DNA of 64,000 bases, taken from positions 5,828,001 to 5,892,000 of the forward strand of contig CAWJNV010000002.1 of NCBI GenBank assembly GCA_963844325.1, in the 5' to 3' direction. Both the position numbers and the translations under genes were made by a program. The notes under the pieces were generated by a model. The model ran no database searches. It was not told the origin of the DNA and worked only from the letters and a program-made list of their open reading frames with translations. Positions 17,121-26,033 of the stretch are shown here, piece by piece (the stretch's first letter is position 1; every line of letters begins with the position of its first letter). This DNA comes from CADCTQ01 sp963844325. GTDB taxonomy: Bacteria; Bacteroidota; Bacteroidia; Cytophagales; 172606-1.

Positions 17121-17147
17121 AAATCCCGGCCGTCGGGACCGGGATTC
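17121..17147 (-). terminator. Terminator of M57 paralogue 2
   Basis: AATCCCGG / CCGGGATT stem; on the minus strand it is followed by eight T. It lies 61 bp after the stop of the gene at 17208-18014. Confidence 0.85.
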
Positions 17148-17207
17148 TTACTTCTGATTGGGTCTTTCCAAAGGCTGATGGGAATCAACCAGCCTTACAA
17201 CCACGCT

Positions 17208-18014
17208 TTAGTACAGGTAGTTGAGGGCCGTCTTGTCGTTGGCGTTGAACGGGCGGTCATCGCCGGTACCGATGCAGGCCAGCATCCACGAGTTGGGATC
17301 GGCCGTGGTGGGCGTGCCGGGGATGTGAATGGCGCCGATCGTGCTGGCGCCTTCGTTGGCGTAAGAACCGTTGCAGCTGTAGGAACGGTCCATGTAGTCG
17401 GTGTGGCGGAAGCCGATGCAGTGACCGATTTCGTGGGCCAGGATCGAGCCCAGGTAGTTGGCGCCGGGGTTGTTGCCGAGGTAGGCGGCGTTCACCTTGA
17501 TCTGGCTGAAGGGTTCGCCGGCCGACGTGGGGAAGCCCGCGGAGGCCAGGTAGCTGCCCGCGCCTTTCACGATGCTGATGTTGGCGCCGGAAGACACGCG
17601 CTGAAACCGGATGCTGAGGTTTTCGGCGTTGTAGCGGCTGATGGCTACGTCGAGGGCCGCCACGTAGGAGGCGGGCAGGCGGTTGGAAATGCTCACCGTG
17701 ATGGTACGTCCCGCACCGGCATTAACCAGGTTGGTGGTGTGGTACTGTTCTTCCGTACCTACGCGCAGCAGTTGGCGTTGGGCCACCTCACCAAGCATTT
17801 GTTCGGTAATCAGAATGTCCCCTTCCACGAGGTAGCCTTCCGGGATGCGCACTACATTCTTAGTGCCAAAGCCGAGTTGATGAATTCTGCCAAGCGTTAC
17901 TTCGGAAATCTGTTCCGGTTGCTCCTGGGCGACGGGCGTTTCTTCCCGCTGGCACGAAAAAAAGGTGGTGGCGCCGAAAATGGCGAGGGCGCCGAGCAAT
18001 AGATGCTTCTTCAT
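17208..18014 (-). CDS. M57 family (HEIGH) metalloprotease lipoprotein, paralogue 2
   Basis: A 268-residue paralogue of the neighbouring genes with signal peptide MKKHLLLGALAIFGATTFFS and lipobox cysteine, the zinc site HEIGHCIGFRHTDYMDRS and the C-terminal ADPNSWMLACIGTGDDRPFN block. It has its own terminator (17121-17147), so the three copies are probably separate transcription units rather than one operon. Residues 8-97 are identical with paralogue 1. Confidence 0.93.
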   Translation of the reverse strand: MKKHLLLGALAIFGATTFFSCQREETPVAQEQPEQISEVTLGRIHQLGFGTKNVVRIPEGYLVEGDILITEQMLGEVAQRQLLRVGTEEQYHTTNLVNAGAGRTITVSISNRLPASYVAALDVAISRYNAENLSIRFQRVSSGANISIVKGAGSYLASAGFPTSAGEPFSQIKVNAAYLGNNPGANYLGSILAHEIGHCIGFRHTDYMDRSYSCNGSYANEGASTIGAIHIPGTPTTADPNSWMLACIGTGDDRPFNANDKTALNYLY

Positions 18015-18310
18015 TAGGCAATAAAAGGTTTAATGGTAGGTGAATTGTTTTACATAATCACGATAATACAGAATATTCGTTGGAATGCAAAAAATAGGAC
18101 AATATTTTTAAAATATATCAAATTTCGTTCTTCTGCTCAAACCTTTTCCGGAACAATGCGTATCAGGTCGCCCCAAATAGCATTTTTACCTTTATCAACC
18201 AGCCCCATCCGTTTTACGCGCGTGCGGAATTTCATTAAACCGTACTGCGTCCGCCCCTGCATCCGCACCGCGCCGTTTGACACTCCCTCCGGACGGGCAC
18301 CCAATAAAAA

Positions 18311-18331
18311 CCCCGGGCTGTAAACCCGGGG
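18311..18331. terminator. GC-rich hairpin CCCCGGG/CCCGGGG
   Basis: Seven-bp arms with a CTGTAAA loop between paralogues 2 and 3; A-rich on the left so T-rich on the minus strand. Probably a second terminator behind 18366-18397. The stretch 18015-18310 shows no gene. Confidence 0.6.
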
Positions 18332-18365
18332 CTTAGGGCACGGCAGCAGAAACGGCCAAAAAGCA

Positions 18366-18397
18366 AAAAGCCCCGGGGCTAGCAAACCGGGGCTTTT
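18366..18397 (-). terminator. Terminator of M57 paralogue 3
   Basis: Arms AAAAGCCCCGG and CCGGGGCTTTT, 32 bp after the stop codon of the gene ending at 18429; on the minus strand the stem is followed by TTTTTGCTTTTTGG. Confidence 0.85.
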
Positions 18398-18428
18398 CGC
18401 AATGCGTTGAATAAGGGAAACTACTCGG

Positions 18429-19241
18429 TTAGTACAGGTAGTTTAGGGCGTTTACGTCGTTGGTGTTGAACGGCCGGTTTACGCCGCCGCCGATGCAGGC
18501 CAGCATCCACGAAGTCGGGTCGGGACCGGTCGGGGTGCCGGGGATGTGGATGGCGCCTACCGTGCTGGCGCCTTCGTTGGCGTAGCCACCGCCGCAGCTG
18601 TAAGAGCGGTCCATGTAATCGGTGTGGCGGAAGCCGATGCAGTGGCCCATTTCGTGCGCCAGGATGGTGGTCAGGTAGCCGCTGCTGGGGCAGGAGCCGA
18701 TGGCGCTCACGTTCACAACGATCTGGTTGTGGGGGTTGCCGTTCACGGGGAAACCGGCCGAAGCCAGGAAGCTGCCGCTGCCGGAAACGAAGTTGATCTC
18801 GCCGCCGCTGGTCACGCGCTGGAAGCGGATGAGCAAGCCCAGGTTGTTGTAGCGGGTAATGGCCGCGTTGATCGCGCTGCTGTAGCAGGAGTTCAGGCTG
18901 GTGGAGGCACTCACCGTAATGGTCCGCACGGCGCCGCCGGTGTACACGAGGTTGTTGGTGCGGTAGTGTTCTTCATCACCTACGCGCAGCAGCTTGTGGT
19001 CGGGCACTTCGTCGAGGGAGGCTTGGGTGAGCACGATGTCGCCTTCCACCAGGAAGCCCTGGGGAATGCGCTTCACGTCGGAAGTGCCGAAGCCCAGGTG
19101 CTTGATTTTGCCGAGGACTTCTTCGGAAATCGCTTCAGATTGCTCTTTTGCAGCAGGGGCTGCTGCTTCTTCACGCTGGCAGGAGAAAAAAGAGGTGGCG
19201 CTGAAAATGGCAATCGCGCCAAGCAATAAACTTTTCTTCAT
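18429..19241 (-). CDS. M57 family (HEIGH) metalloprotease lipoprotein, paralogue 3
   Basis: A 270-residue member with signal MKKSLLLGAIAIFSATSFFS, lipobox cysteine, zinc site HEMGHCIGFRHTDYMDRS and the same C-terminal block (GPDPTSWMLACIGGGVNRPF). It is clearly older relative to the other two: the propeptide part shares only the pattern (LGFGTSDVKRIPQGFLVEGD). An extra cysteine pair (SLNSCYSSA and GSCPSSGY) is present only here and might form a disulphide. The frame is open 19 codons upstream of the chosen ATG at 19241, but that ATG gives the conserved signal peptide. Confidence 0.92.
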   Translation of the reverse strand: MKKSLLLGAIAIFSATSFFSCQREEAAAPAAKEQSEAISEEVLGKIKHLGFGTSDVKRIPQGFLVEGDIVLTQASLDEVPDHKLLRVGDEEHYRTNNLVYTGGAVRTITVSASTSLNSCYSSAINAAITRYNNLGLLIRFQRVTSGGEINFVSGSGSFLASAGFPVNGNPHNQIVVNVSAIGSCPSSGYLTTILAHEMGHCIGFRHTDYMDRSYSCGGGYANEGASTVGAIHIPGTPTGPDPTSWMLACIGGGVNRPFNTNDVNALNYLY

Positions 19242-19586
19242 TGTGTTAATAAAAGGTTTAATGGTTGTTAAACAATTAGGTGTTGTTATTAATAACACTG
19301 CGATGTTACGAGACTTTTTTTAACTGCAAAAGAATATTTTGCCAAAAAAACGCAACTGTAAATTTTTCACTTGCCTTTTTGCCTAAGTACCAAATGTTTA
19401 GTTTTTAAAATTCCTTAAAAAGTCCAATAAAAAATTCGTGTAATCATATTGTTGTTCCGACTATTAACGGCCCGTTAAACGGGTGTTTGCCCGCCCGGTA
19501 CCAGTGAGGCCAGCGCCACCGAAGGATTTGTCCGTCCCCGCGTTTTGTTCGTTATTGCATTCACCCAGCCGTTCTTTCCACCTGCC

Positions 19587-21584
19587 ATGTCCACGCCCCC
19601 CACCCCTCCCCCACCCGCCGGCCTGGTTGCTCCGCAAACCACACCGTCCGCCGCCGCCTGCACCCCGGCCGGCACCGATGACTGCTGCTGTTCGCCGCCG
19701 GCCCCGGCCGCGGCCGTCCCGCCGCCCTCCCGGTCGCCGGTGGCCCAGTACCTGCCGGCCGCCGCCAGCCTGCTGTTGCTGGGCGTGGGCCTTGGGCTCG
19801 AACACTGGCGCATTGCCTGGTTTACGCTGCCGGTACAACTGACCGTGTTCGGCGCGGCGTACCTGCTGGTGGGCGGCCACGTGCTCCGGCTCGCCGTGCG
19901 GCACTTGCGGCGGGGGCAGCCGTTCAATGAATTCTTTCTCATGTCGCTGGCTACGCTGGGGGCCTTCGCCATCGGGGAATACGCCGAAGGGGTGTCGGTG
20001 ATGCTGTTCTACGTGATCGGGGAGCACTTCCAGGGGGCGGCCGTGGCCCGTTCGCGCCGTTCAATCAAGGCCCTGCTCGACAACCGGCCGCAGCGGGTGC
20101 ACCGCTTGCAGCACGGGCAACCCGTGGACGTAGACCCGCGGCAGGTCCGGCCGGGCGACGTGATCCAGGTGAGGGCCGGCGAACGGGTAGCCCTCGACGG
20201 CGTGGTGCTGGGCGAGGGTTCCGATTTCGACGTGGCGGCCCTCACCGGGGAGCCGAGGCCCGAAACCCGGCGGCAGGGCGAGGCCGTACCCGCCGGGGCC
20301 ATCAACCTCTCGCGGTTGACCGACCTGCGCGTAACGGCCCGCTACGAAGACAGCGCCCTGGCCAAAATCCTGCAACTCGTGGAAGAGGCGGCCGGCCGCA
20401 AGGCCAAAACCCAGCTTTTCATCAGCCGCTTCGCCAAAGTGTACACGCCCATCGTGGTCGGCCTGGCGACCGCAATCACCCTCCTGCCCTCCTTATTCGT
20501 GGCCGATTACGTATTCGCCGACTGGCTGTACCGGGCGTTGGTGTTCCTGGTGATCTCCTGCCCCTGCGCGCTGGTGGTCTCCATTCCGCTCGGGTACTTC
20601 GGGGGCATCGGGGCCGCTTCCCGGCAGGGCATTCTCTTCAAGGGAGCCACGTACCTCGACCTCATCGCCAAGGCCGACACGGTGGTGCTCGACAAGACGG
20701 GCACGCTGACGGAAGGGGTGTTTGCGGTGCAGGAGGTGGTGGCGCACGGCATTCCCGAAGCCGAACTGGTGCCCCTGGCGGCAGCCCTCGAAAGCAAGTC
20801 GGATCACCCGGTGGCCCGGGCGGTTGCGGCGGCGGGCGGCGCGGCGGCCCTGCCGGTCACGGAAGTGGAGGAACTGGCCGGTCACGGCATCCGCGGACGG
20901 GTCGCCGGCCGGCCGGTGACGCTGGGCAACGCCCGCCTTTTCCGTCAACTGGGCATTGCCTACCCGGCGGAAGCCGACGGCCGGGCCGGGTCGGTGGTGC
21001 TGGCGGCCGTCGATGGCCGGTACGCGGGCCTGTTCGTGCTGGGCGACCGGCTGCGGCCCGATGCCGTGCGGGCGGTCGCGGCGCTCAGAAAAGCCGGCGT
21101 CACGCGGGTGGTCATGCTCTCGGGCGACCGGCAGGCGGCCGTGGATGAGGTGGCCCGCCCCCTGGGCATCACCGAGGCGTACGGCGACTTGCTGCCCGCC
21201 GACAAGGTTACGCGCCTGGAAGCCCTGCGGGCACCGGGCCGGACGGTTGCGTTTGCCGGCGACGGCATCAACGACGCCCCGGTGCTGGCCCGCGCCGACG
21301 TGGGCATTGCGATGGGCGGCCGGGGCGCCGACCTCGCCGTGGAAGCCGCCGACGTGGTCATTGCCACCGACCAACCCCTCAAACTGGCCGCGGCCATCCG
21401 CATCGGGCGCCGCACCCGGCAGATCGTGTGGCAGAACATCGGGCTGGCCTTCGGCGTCAAACTGGGCGTCATGCTGCTGGGCGCCTTCGGGATAGCCACC
21501 CTCTGGGAAGCCGTCTTCGCCGACGTCGGCGTGGCCCTCCTGGCGATCCTGAACGCGATCAGGGTCGGCAGGGGGGAAAGGTAG
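19587..21584 (+). CDS. Heavy-metal P1B-type ATPase
   Basis: A 665-residue metal-exporting ATPase of the inner membrane. Diagnostic motifs in order: actuator loop LTGEPRPETRRQG, metal-binding membrane motif SCPCALVVSIP, phosphorylation site VLDKTGTLTEG, nucleotide-binding SKSDHPVARAVA, and the hinge GDGINDAPVLARADVGIAMG. CPC with this layout suits Zn/Cd/Pb/Co-type pumps better than copper, but specificity is inferred. There is no N-terminal HMA domain; instead a proline/alanine-rich leader holds a Cys-Cys-Cys cluster (DDCCCSPP, about residues 31-38) that may bind metal. The frame is open to a TTG at 19545; ATG 19587 is chosen. The 345-bp gap before it shows no gene. Confidence 0.93.
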   Translation: MSTPPTPPPPAGLVAPQTTPSAAACTPAGTDDCCCSPPAPAAAVPPPSRSPVAQYLPAAASLLLLGVGLGLEHWRIAWFTLPVQLTVFGAAYLLVGGHVLRLAVRHLRRGQPFNEFFLMSLATLGAFAIGEYAEGVSVMLFYVIGEHFQGAAVARSRRSIKALLDNRPQRVHRLQHGQPVDVDPRQVRPGDVIQVRAGERVALDGVVLGEGSDFDVAALTGEPRPETRRQGEAVPAGAINLSRLTDLRVTARYEDSALAKILQLVEEAAGRKAKTQLFISRFAKVYTPIVVGLATAITLLPSLFVADYVFADWLYRALVFLVISCPCALVVSIPLGYFGGIGAASRQGILFKGATYLDLIAKADTVVLDKTGTLTEGVFAVQEVVAHGIPEAELVPLAAALESKSDHPVARAVAAAGGAAALPVTEVEELAGHGIRGRVAGRPVTLGNARLFRQLGIAYPAEADGRAGSVVLAAVDGRYAGLFVLGDRLRPDAVRAVAALRKAGVTRVVMLSGDRQAAVDEVARPLGITEAYGDLLPADKVTRLEALRAPGRTVAFAGDGINDAPVLARADVGIAMGGRGADLAVEAADVVIATDQPLKLAAAIRIGRRTRQIVWQNIGLAFGVKLGVMLLGAFGIATLWEAVFADVGVALLAILNAIRVGRGER

Positions 21585-21593
21585 AAGGGGGTC

Positions 21594-21705
21594 AGCGGTC
21601 AGCGGTCATTGGTCATTGGTCATTGGTCAGTACGCGTAAGTTGCCTGTCGCGTACTTACTAATGACCAATGTACCAATGACCAACTGTTCTCCTGTTTCC
21701 GCTTA
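21594..21705. repeat. Family D heptamer hairpin (GGTCATT vocabulary)
   Basis: Left arm GGTCAGC GGTCATT GGTCATT GGTCATT GGTCAGT (21594-21630), right arm AATGACC AATGTACC AATGACC; fills the gap between convergent genes. This wording (GGTCATT) is also familiar from Nostoc-type STRR elements. Confidence 0.85.
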
Positions 21706-22464
21706 CCCGATTCCGTTGGCGGCGGTGAGGATGAGGGGGTGGGCGTCGGTGACCACGATGGTATGTTCGTGCTGGGCCACGAAGCTGCCGTCGGCCGTCA
21801 CGTAGGTCCAGCCGTCGCCTTTTTCGGTGGCATACAGGGCTTTGGTGGAAACAAACGTTTCGATGGCGACGACGGCGTTTTTGCGGAACCGGGCGGCGTT
21901 GTAGCGGTCGTAGTAGCAGGGAATTTCGTGCGGGGCTTCGTGCAGGCTGCGGCCGATGCCGTGGCCCACCAGGTTGCGGATCACGCGGTAGCCCGATTTT
22001 CTGGCTTCCCCTTCGATGATGCGGCCGATGTCGGCGATCTTTACCCCGCCGCGTACCTGGGCAAGGGCTTTGCGCAGGCTGCGTTGCGAAGCTTCCACCA
22101 GGGGTTGCAGGTTGCGGTGGTCGTGGCCGAGCACGAAAGAGCCGCCGTTGTCGCCGAAGTAGCCGTCCATTTCGGCCGACACGTCAATGTTCACCAGGTC
22201 GCCTTCCCGCAGGCGCACGTCCGCCGAGGGCACCCCGTGGGCGATTTCGTGGTTGAGGCTGATGCACGTCCAGCCCGGAAAACCGTACGTAACCCGGGGC
22301 GCCGACCGGGCACCGAGTCCGGCCAGCAGGTGGCCGCCGTATTCGTCGAGTTCGAGGGTTGACATGCCGGGCCGGGCGTATTCGCGCATCTTCTTCAGCG
22401 TGAGGCCTACCGCCTCGCTGACGGCTTGCATACCCAGCAATTCGGATTGGGTGGTGATGGACAT
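21703..22464 (-). CDS. map: Type I methionine aminopeptidase
   Basis: A 253-residue enzyme removing N-terminal methionine from new proteins. The expected metal and active-site blocks are visible: HGVPSADVRLREGDLVNIDV, DGYFGDNG, VGHGIGRSLHEAPHEIPCY, VVAIETFVSTK and AQHEHTIVV. Length matches bacterial type I enzymes (about 250-265 residues). It is not next to ribosomal genes, as the housekeeping copy often is, so it may be a second copy in this genome. Confidence 0.94.
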   Translation of the reverse strand: MSITTQSELLGMQAVSEAVGLTLKKMREYARPGMSTLELDEYGGHLLAGLGARSAPRVTYGFPGWTCISLNHEIAHGVPSADVRLREGDLVNIDVSAEMDGYFGDNGGSFVLGHDHRNLQPLVEASQRSLRKALAQVRGGVKIADIGRIIEGEARKSGYRVIRNLVGHGIGRSLHEAPHEIPCYYDRYNAARFRKNAVVAIETFVSTKALYATEKGDGWTYVTADGSFVAQHEHTIVVTDAHPLILTAANGIG

Positions 22465-22472
22465 GGGGGGAG

Positions 22473-22515
22473 GGAGTATTGGGTAGTGAGTAGTGAGTAT
22501 TGGGTATTGGGGTTA
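22473..22515. repeat. Family D heptamer stretch (TGAGTAT vocabulary)
   Basis: AGTATTGGGTAGTGAGTAGT followed by GAGTATTGGGTATTGGGG, upstream of map and without a clear second arm. Confidence 0.6.
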
Positions 22516-22603
22516 GCTAAGTAAATTGGGTAAAGGTTTAGATTTGCCAAAAGGTTCTTTCTGTTTAAATTTTTATTTTTACTTTACAAAAGTAAACAGA
22601 CTA

Positions 22604-22634
22604 TTGTCATCCTGGCAAATAAATAGTAGATTTA
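22604..22634 (+). promoter_or_regulatory. Promoter of the coiled-coil gene
   Basis: TTG (22604-22606), 20-bp spacer, TAGATTTA (22627-22634), 25 bp before the ATG at 22659; fits the Bacteroidota consensus in seven of eight -7 positions. Confidence 0.5.
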
Positions 22635-22658
22635 CCCATCTAAATCAAACGCATTTAT

Positions 22659-23012
22659 ATGGACAACAACGAACGTTTCGGTCGCATCGAAGAAGTTTTA
22701 GCGGACGTATTGATTGAAATGCACGAAGTAAATGACAAAATCAAAGTTTTGAACACGAAGGTTGATGTTTTGCAGCAAGGACAGCAGCAAATGATCGGAA
22801 CCTTCAACCGCTTCGCTGAGGCAGTGATAGACAGAATGGACGCACAGACGGCCATAATGAACAGACAGATGGCCAGAATGGACGAACATGCAGCGAAAAT
22901 GGACGATCAGACGGCCGAACTGAAAGGCATGCGGGAGGACATCAAGCTGCTGTACAACCACGAGGAACGGCTCCGGAAGGTTGAAGCCATCGTATTCCGG
23001 AAAGGCACGTAG
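22659..23012 (+). CDS. Small coiled-coil protein of unknown function
   Basis: A 117-residue soluble protein with no family that I recognise. It is almost entirely heptad-patterned (IEEVLADVLIEMHEVNDKIK, LNTKVDVLQQ, MRQMARMDEHAAKMDDQ-like repeats), so a long parallel coiled coil is predicted. It contains 10 methionines and no cysteine or signal peptide. Base composition is lower in GC than its neighbours (many AAA, GAA and ATG codons). It has its own promoter and a hairpin terminator, so is probably expressed as a single gene. Confidence 0.75.
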   Translation: MDNNERFGRIEEVLADVLIEMHEVNDKIKVLNTKVDVLQQGQQQMIGTFNRFAEAVIDRMDAQTAIMNRQMARMDEHAAKMDDQTAELKGMREDIKLLYNHEERLRKVEAIVFRKGT

Positions 23013-23073
23013 TGTACCCGACCCACGGCGGCCCAACCGTCGGCAACCTGCCCTTTTTCCCCCAAACCCAGCC

Positions 23074-23116
23074 GGGCCGGATGTAAACCCCTCCCTCCCC
23101 GTTTTACATCCGGCCC
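23074..23116 (+). terminator. Hairpin after the coiled-coil gene
   Basis: Arms GGGCCGGATGTAAAC and GTTTTACATCCGGCCC around a C-rich loop; a run of eight T follows 15 bp later. The rest of 23117-23400 shows no gene. Confidence 0.6.
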
Positions 23117-23430
23117 CCCGGTCCACCCGATTTTTTTTCGTTCGCCCCGTAACCTGGCCCCGCCGCCCGGCATCCAACCCATTAATCCGGTCATTCGTCA
23201 CGGGTAGCAGGAAGCCCTCCCGCGGCAACGCTACCTTTACCCCGTACCGACGCCCAGAAAAAGAGGCGCCGCACCGGGTTACCACGGCGGCCCGGCGCAC
23301 ACTGAGGTACACGCAACCCGAGGAGCAGGTACCAGCCCATACTCACCACTCATTACCCAGTCCCCGGCCATTCATCCAGCCAACCTAACCGGCCATACAA
23401 AACACAGTACCTTGTTATACCGCATACGCA

Positions 23431-23438
23431 TATCTTTG
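23431..23438 (+). promoter_or_regulatory. Probable -7 box for the receptor at 23477
   Basis: TATCTTTG fits TAnnTTTG exactly, 38 bp before the start; a TTG at 23412-23414 is slightly close (16-bp spacer). Confidence 0.45.
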
Positions 23439-23476
23439 AATCAACGCACACACTCCTTTCTTTAAACGACTCACTT

Positions 23477-25939
23477 GTGAAACGATTACTCCCTTTCCTG
23501 GCAGTCCTGCTCTCCCTGCCGGCCAGTTTTGCGCAAACCGCCTTTACCGGCAAAGTGCACGGCACGGTGCAGGACGGCGCGGCCAAACCCCTCGAATTCG
23601 TAACCCTGATGCTGCTGAAGGCGCAAGATTCCACGCTGGCGAAGGGGGCCGTCACCGACGCGGCCGGCGCCTACGCCTTTGAAGGCATCCGGGAAGGCCG
23701 CTACCTGGTGGCGGCCACGCAGATGGGCTACGCCAAAACCTACTCCGCCCCCTTCGTACTCGACGCCACGCACCCGGCCGTGGCGCTGCCCGTGCTGACC
23801 ATGCGCGAGGAAACGCAACTCCTCAAAGAAGTGACCGTGGTGACCAAAAAGCCGTTCATCGAGCAGCAGGTTGACCGCACCGTGATCAACGTGGAAAACA
23901 GCATCGTAGCCAGCGGCAACACGGCCCTGGAAGTGCTCGAAAAAGCCCCGGGTGTCACCATTGACCGCCAGAACGACCAGATCATGCTGCGGGGCAAGCA
24001 GGGGGTGATTGTGCTCATCGACGGCAAGCAGACGTACCTGTCGGCGCAGGAAGTGTCGAACCTGCTCAAAAACACGCCCAGCGACAACATCGAGAAGATC
24101 GAAATCATCACCAACCCGTCGTCCAGGTACGACGCGGCCGGCAACTCGGGCATCATCAACATCAGGATGAAGAAGAACCAGAGCCTGGGCACCAACGGGA
24201 CGTTGATTGCGGGAGCCGGCTACGGCCGCTACGAAAAGGCCAACGGCAGCCTGCGGCTCAACCACCGGACGGGCAAACTCAACGCCTTCGGCAACTACAG
24301 CTTCAACTACCGCAAGTCGTTCCAGGAAAACGAGATCAACCGGATCATGCCGCAGCCCGACGGCTCCATCAGCTATTTCGACCAGGCCTCGCGGCGCCCC
24401 AACTGGTTCAACGGCCACAACTACCGGGCCGGCCTCGACTACTTCGCCGGCAAAAAGAGCACCTTCGGCGTGCTGGTCACGGGCTTCTCCAACGACTTCA
24501 ACCAGGACAACGCCCTGACGGGCACGGTACGGCGCAACGAGGCCGGCGCAATCATTGAGAAGGCCAACACCTGGGTGACGGTAAACAACCGGTGGACGAA
24601 CGTAACGGGCAACCTCAACTACAAGTACGACCTGGACGGCAAGGGCCGCGAGTTTACCGCCGACCTGGACTATTCCCGCTTCGACGGCCGTTCGTACAAC
24701 CACCTGCTCACCCGGTACTTCGACGCCAGTGACTGGGAATTCAGACCGGCCGACGAGACGCAGAACCGCATGCCTTCGGCCATTGACATCTGGGCCTTTA
24801 AAGCCGACTACACCCACCCGACCAAAAAAGGCAAGCTGGAGGCCGGCGTGAAGAGTTCCTACGTGCAGTCGGACAACAACCTGATGTACGACAACCGGCA
24901 GGACGCCGAGTGGGTGCGGGTGGATTCGAGTTCCAACCATTTCAATTACGACGAAAACATCAACGCCGCCTACGGCAACTACAGCACCGCCCTCAACAAG
25001 AAGACCAAGCTCCAGGTGGGCCTGCGGGTGGAACACACCCGGTCGGAAGGCGTTTCGGAGACGGTGGGCAAAGCCGGCCGGGGCGTGTTCCGGGAGTACG
25101 TCAACCTGTTCCCGACCGTGTTCCTGTCGCGGCAACTCGACACCAACCACGTGCTCAACTTCTCGTACAGCCGCCGCATCGACCGGCCCAACTACCAGGA
25201 CCTCAACCCCTTTGTCTTCTACCTGGACCGCTACACCTACCAGCAGGGCAACCCGTACCTGCGGCCGCAGTACACCAACGCCTTCCAGCTTACCCACGTC
25301 TACAAGGGCGCTTTCTCGACCTCGCTGGGCTACAGCCGCACCAACGACGTGATCGTGCGGGAAGTGCCCGGGCAGGTGAAGGAACGCAACGAGACCTTCG
25401 TGATGGCCAACAACCTCGACAACCAGGACAACGTCAACCTGACGCTCAGCTTCCCGGTGCCCATCCGCAAGTGGTGGATGTTGCAGAACAACGTAACGGT
25501 GCTCTACAACCAGTACAACACGGTGTACATGGATGCGGTGTACAAGGTAGACGTGGTGTCGTGGAACGCTTACACGGCCAACAACTTCGTGTTGGGCAAG
25601 GGCTTTACGGGTGAACTGGCGGGGTGGTACAATTCGGCGGGCCTCTACGGCTTCTTCCGGAGCCGGCCGATGGGCGGCTTCAGCCTGGGCGTGCAGAAAC
25701 AGGTGTTCAACAAAAAGGGCAACGTGAAGCTGAACGTCAACGACCCGCTGTGGCTCAACCGGTTCCGGGGCCGCACCGATTTCGAGCAGATCAACTTCCG
25801 CATTCATTCCCGCTGGGAGAGCCGCGTGGCCCGCGTCACGTTCACCTACAACTTCGGCAACCAGCAGGTAAAAGCCGCCCGCCAGCGCACCACCGGCACC
25901 GAAGCCGAACGCAACCGCGCCGGCAGCGGAAACAATTGA
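23477..25939 (+). CDS. TonB-dependent receptor / outer-membrane beta-barrel family protein
   Basis: An 820-residue outer-membrane receptor-like protein. Signal peptide MKRLLPFLAVLLSLPASFAQ; a carboxypeptidase-regulatory-like domain (about 25-100, FTGKVHGTVQDGAAKPLEFV); a plug (about 115-230: EVTVVTKKPFIEQQVDRTVI, NVLEKAPGVTIDRQNDQIML, ITNPSSRYDAAGNSGIINIRM); then a beta-barrel with alternating aromatic strands. The plug pattern is that of the OMP_b-brl_3 group, whose ligands are mostly unknown. A second member is at 49027-51726. The start is GTG at 23477, supported by the complete signal peptide. Not paired with a SusD gene. Confidence 0.9.
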   Translation: MKRLLPFLAVLLSLPASFAQTAFTGKVHGTVQDGAAKPLEFVTLMLLKAQDSTLAKGAVTDAAGAYAFEGIREGRYLVAATQMGYAKTYSAPFVLDATHPAVALPVLTMREETQLLKEVTVVTKKPFIEQQVDRTVINVENSIVASGNTALEVLEKAPGVTIDRQNDQIMLRGKQGVIVLIDGKQTYLSAQEVSNLLKNTPSDNIEKIEIITNPSSRYDAAGNSGIINIRMKKNQSLGTNGTLIAGAGYGRYEKANGSLRLNHRTGKLNAFGNYSFNYRKSFQENEINRIMPQPDGSISYFDQASRRPNWFNGHNYRAGLDYFAGKKSTFGVLVTGFSNDFNQDNALTGTVRRNEAGAIIEKANTWVTVNNRWTNVTGNLNYKYDLDGKGREFTADLDYSRFDGRSYNHLLTRYFDASDWEFRPADETQNRMPSAIDIWAFKADYTHPTKKGKLEAGVKSSYVQSDNNLMYDNRQDAEWVRVDSSSNHFNYDENINAAYGNYSTALNKKTKLQVGLRVEHTRSEGVSETVGKAGRGVFREYVNLFPTVFLSRQLDTNHVLNFSYSRRIDRPNYQDLNPFVFYLDRYTYQQGNPYLRPQYTNAFQLTHVYKGAFSTSLGYSRTNDVIVREVPGQVKERNETFVMANNLDNQDNVNLTLSFPVPIRKWWMLQNNVTVLYNQYNTVYMDAVYKVDVVSWNAYTANNFVLGKGFTGELAGWYNSAGLYGFFRSRPMGGFSLGVQKQVFNKKGNVKLNVNDPLWLNRFRGRTDFEQINFRIHSRWESRVARVTFTYNFGNQQVKAARQRTTGTEAERNRAGSGNN

Positions 25940-26033
25940 GACATAAGACGGGAGATATTAGACAGGAGACATGGGCCGCGAAGTCTAGCGTCTCCTGTCT
26001 CCCGTCTTATGTCTCCTGTCTAACGCCTCATTC
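25937..26033. repeat. Family D heptamer hairpin (AGACATA vocabulary)
   Basis: Left arm AGACATA AGACGGG AGATATT AGACAGG AGACATG and right arm GTCTCCTGTCTCCCGTCTTA, TGTCTCCTGTCTAA; fills the convergent gap and touches both stop codons. Same vocabulary at 33655-33690 and 38905-39030. Confidence 0.85.
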
